Below are positions 62,214 through 64,000 of a stretch of 64,000 nucleotides of DNA, piece by piece. Position 1 is the first letter of the stretch. Every line of letters begins with the position of its first letter. Both the position numbers and the translations under genes were made by a program. This DNA comes from Chlorogloeopsis fritschii PCC 6912 (lineage in GTDB: Bacteria > Cyanobacteriota > Cyanobacteriia > Cyanobacteriales > Nostocaceae), in contig NZ_AJLN01000100.1 in assembly GCF_000317285.1 (NCBI RefSeq), positions 124,001 to 188,000 on the forward strand, given 5' to 3'. The notes beneath the pieces are model-generated. The model was not told where the DNA came from. It saw only the letters and a program-made list of their open reading frames with translations, and did not search any database.

Positions 62214-62420
62214 ATGAACATTTTTAGTGATTTGGCATCTCAGCTAGCTGGACATTCGCCTGTTGATTGGGCGGTTCTGGCTCAAAACATTACCGATCCA
62301 GATATCATAGGTCAAATGCAAAGAGCTTTTACTCATTTTCTAAAGACTGGTCAAGCTTGGGCGCTATTGATTGGATTAGCGATTGGTTATATGATTCGGA
62401 GTCTGACAAGCTACGGCTAA
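62214..62420 (+). CDS. Small membrane protein, cyanobacterial
   Basis: A 68-residue protein. The first 45 residues are polar and amphipathic (SDLASQLAGHSPVDWAVLAQ, ITDPDIIGQMQRAF), then one hydrophobic helix (AWALLIGLAIGYMIRSL). No domain is recognised. It stands before argH on the same strand. The frame uses typical codons and ends in a clear helix, so it is likely real. Function unknown. Confidence 0.65.
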   Translation: MNIFSDLASQLAGHSPVDWAVLAQNITDPDIIGQMQRAFTHFLKTGQAWALLIGLAIGYMIRSLTSYG

Positions 62421-62497
62421 AAAAATTATGAATTATGAATTATGAATGATAAAAATTTTTCATAATTTAGAATTCATCATTCATCATTCCCCAATTT

Positions 62498-63883
62498 ATG
62501 ACTGAACAGCAAACTTGGAGCCAGCGGTTTGAATCAGCGCTGCATCCTGCGATCGCTCGCTTTAATGCGAGTATCACTTTTGATATTGAATTAATAGAAT
62601 ACGATCTGACTGGCTCTGTTGCTCATGCCAAAATGCTGGCTAAATGCGGCATTATTTCTCCAGAAGAAGGAGAGCAGTTAGTTGCTGGCTTAGAGCAAAT
62701 TCGCCAGGAATATCAGCAAGGCAAATTTAGCCCAGGTATCGACGCAGAAGATGTACATTTTGCTGTCGAACACCGCCTTGTAGAGATTGTTGGCGATGTT
62801 GGTAAAAAACTACACACTGCTCGCTCCCGCAATGATCAAGTTGGTACAGATACCAGATTGTATCTGCGCGACCAAATTAAACAAATTCAGAAGCAATTAC
62901 GAGAGTTTCAAAGCGTTATTTTAGATATTGCCGAAAAAAACGTTGAAACCCTAATTCCTGGCTATACTCACCTGCAACGCGCTCAACCCCTAAGTTTAGC
63001 CCATCACTTACTAGCGTATTTTCAGATGGCACAACGTGACTGGGAACGCTTGAGCGATGTTTGTCGCCGGGTGAATATTTCGCCTCTGGGTTGTGGTGCT
63101 TTGGCAGGAACTACTTTCCCTATTGACCGCCATTACACAGCCGAACTATTGCAGTTTGATAAGATTTATGCTAACAGTCTGGATGGAGTGAGCGATCGCG
63201 ACTTTGCGATCGAATTTTTATGTGCTGCTAGCTTAGTCATGGTTCACCTTAGCCGCCTTTCAGAAGAAATAATTCTTTGGGCATCGGAAGAATTCGGTTT
63301 TGTCACCCTTCAAGATAGCTGTGCCACTGGCTCTAGTATCATGCCTCAAAAGAAAAACCCCGATGTTCCAGAATTGGTGCGGGGTAAAACAGGTCGTGTC
63401 TTTGGTCATCTCCAAGCTTTATTGGTGATTATGAAGGGATTACCTCTGGCATATAATAAAGACCTGCAAGAAGACAAAGAAGGACTTTTTGACACAGTTA
63501 ACACTGTCAAAGCCTGTTTGGAAGCAATGACTATTTTGCTACGGGAAGGCTTAAAGTTTCGCACTCAACGTTTAGCACAAGCGGTAGCGGAAGACTTTTC
63601 TAATGCCACTGATGTAGCAGATTATTTAGCAGCACGAGGGGTACCTTTTCGTGAAGCCTATAACCTTGTGGGCAAGGTAGTAAAAACCAGTATTGCCGCT
63701 GGGAAACTCCTTAAAGATTTGACTTTAGAGGAATGGAAACAACTTCATCCGGCGTTTGCAGCTGATATTTATGAAGCAATATCACCCCAGCAAGTAGTAG
63801 CTGTCCGTAACAGCTATGGTGGTACAGGCTTTGAGCAAGTCCGAAAAGAATTGCTTGCTGCCCGTGCCCAAGTTGATAGCTAA
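62498..63883 (+). CDS. argH: Argininosuccinate lyase
   Basis: A 461-residue homotetrameric enzyme of the fumarase/aspartase superfamily that splits argininosuccinate into arginine and fumarate, the last step of arginine synthesis. Signature [12 protein letters not shown] with the catalytic Ser near residue 282; [20 protein letters not shown] and [11 protein letters not shown], which holds the catalytic His, are clear. N-terminus [17 protein letters not shown] is usual for cyanobacteria. Arginine is a substrate of the cyanophycin synthetase in this window. Confidence 0.96.
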   Translation: MTEQQTWSQRFESALHPAIARFNASITFDIELIEYDLTGSVAHAKMLAKCGIISPEEGEQLVAGLEQIRQEYQQGKFSPGIDAEDVHFAVEHRLVEIVGDVGKKLHTARSRNDQVGTDTRLYLRDQIKQIQKQLREFQSVILDIAEKNVETLIPGYTHLQRAQPLSLAHHLLAYFQMAQRDWERLSDVCRRVNISPLGCGALAGTTFPIDRHYTAELLQFDKIYANSLDGVSDRDFAIEFLCAASLVMVHLSRLSEEIILWASEEFGFVTLQDSCATGSSIMPQKKNPDVPELVRGKTGRVFGHLQALLVIMKGLPLAYNKDLQEDKEGLFDTVNTVKACLEAMTILLREGLKFRTQRLAQAVAEDFSNATDVADYLAARGVPFREAYNLVGKVVKTSIAAGKLLKDLTLEEWKQLHPAFAADIYEAISPQQVVAVRNSYGGTGFEQVRKELLAARAQVDS

Positions 63884-64000
63884 ACAATTAAATAAAACAC
63901 CCATAAAGGCGAAGAAGGCGTACTTTTTGTACGCCAACACCATTAAAAAGCTTCAAGAGTGAGCATCTCAACAGGCAAACTATTCAGCATCAACTGCTGC
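63884..64000. other. End of window after argH
   Basis: No gene is supported. A 7-base hairpin, GGCGTAC/GTACGCC with loop TTTTT, lies at 63917-63935 and may act in termination of argH. Confidence 0.4.
63917..63935 (+). terminator. Hairpin after argH
   Basis: GGCGTAC, TTTTT, GTACGCC; perfect 7-base stem, 34 bases after the argH stop. A T-run after the stem is missing. Confidence 0.4.

Overview
The window comes from a filamentous, probably heterocyst-forming cyanobacterium (Nostocales-like). Evidence: very frequent GCGATCGC (HIP1) octamers, a cyanophycinase/cyanophycin synthetase pair, an exopolysaccharide cluster of cyanobacterial type, heptameric STRR repeats, many short palindromic repeats between genes, and several families typical of cyanobacteria. 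It is a chromosome-like segment: no transposase, phage gene, rRNA, tRNA or CRISPR array was recognised.

Layout. 1-3.7 kb: two Tat-exported phosphatases (PhoX type and PhoD type) behind a three-unit Pho box; a second PhoD lies at 7.3-8.8 kb. 4.0-6.4 kb: a nucleoside/base salvage group (ribokinase, yeast-type cytosine deaminase, nucleoside hydrolase). 6.8-14.4 kb: CoA-binding protein, an unusual MOSC + alkyltransferase-like fusion, two unlisted 51-residue genes in tandem, DUF1499 and Nudix proteins, and an overlapping epimerase/DUF1611 pair matching the DgcA/DgcN D-glutamate pair. 14.4-16.3 kb: a long AT-rich non-coding stretch. 16.3-36.7 kb: a one-direction exopolysaccharide cluster with Wzc-like tyrosine kinase, Wzx flippase, pyruvyl transferase, Wzy-like polymerase, about nine glycosyltransferases, a methyltransferase, a WecG/TagA-type transferase broken by a frameshift in an A10 tract, a GH10 glycosidase and a WbaP-like initiating phosphotransferase. 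36.8-45.1 kb: small envelope and stress proteins (33-residue membrane peptide, FAS1 protein, PAP2 phosphatase, glycine-rich stress protein, atypical thioredoxin, SDR, erythromycin-esterase-like protein) and an MGME1-like nuclease. 45.6-52.1 kb: a diguanylate cyclase with an ethylene-receptor-like sensor, a VOC protein, an EEP nuclease/phosphatase and a c-di-GMP phosphodiesterase. 52.5-57.0 kb: a truncated Ser/Thr kinase, TatA, cyanophycin synthetase and cyanophycinase. 57.5-64 kb: TrmD, IspF, a small pseudogene, an oligopeptide-binding lipoprotein, LarB, a 68-residue membrane protein and ArgH.

How the parts fit: the phosphatases, the Pho box and TatA form a phosphate-scavenging/export theme. 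Cyanophycin genes, ArgH, and possibly the DgcA/DgcN pair (whose product N-acetyl-L-glutamate is an arginine precursor) give a nitrogen/arginine theme, although the genes are far apart. The EPS cluster holds initiation, assembly, flipping, polymerisation and length-control functions; c-di-GMP enzymes nearby could influence it, but this is only inference.

The most notable observations are the MOSC-ATL fusion with the alkyl-acceptor Cys replaced by Ile, the A10 frameshift in the WecG-type gene, the kinase whose stop codon lies inside a palindromic repeat, the ethylene-receptor-like cyclase without the copper Cys, the variant GH10 enzyme in the EPS cluster, and the tandem 51-residue genes. No wholly new multi-gene system can be claimed from the sequence alone.
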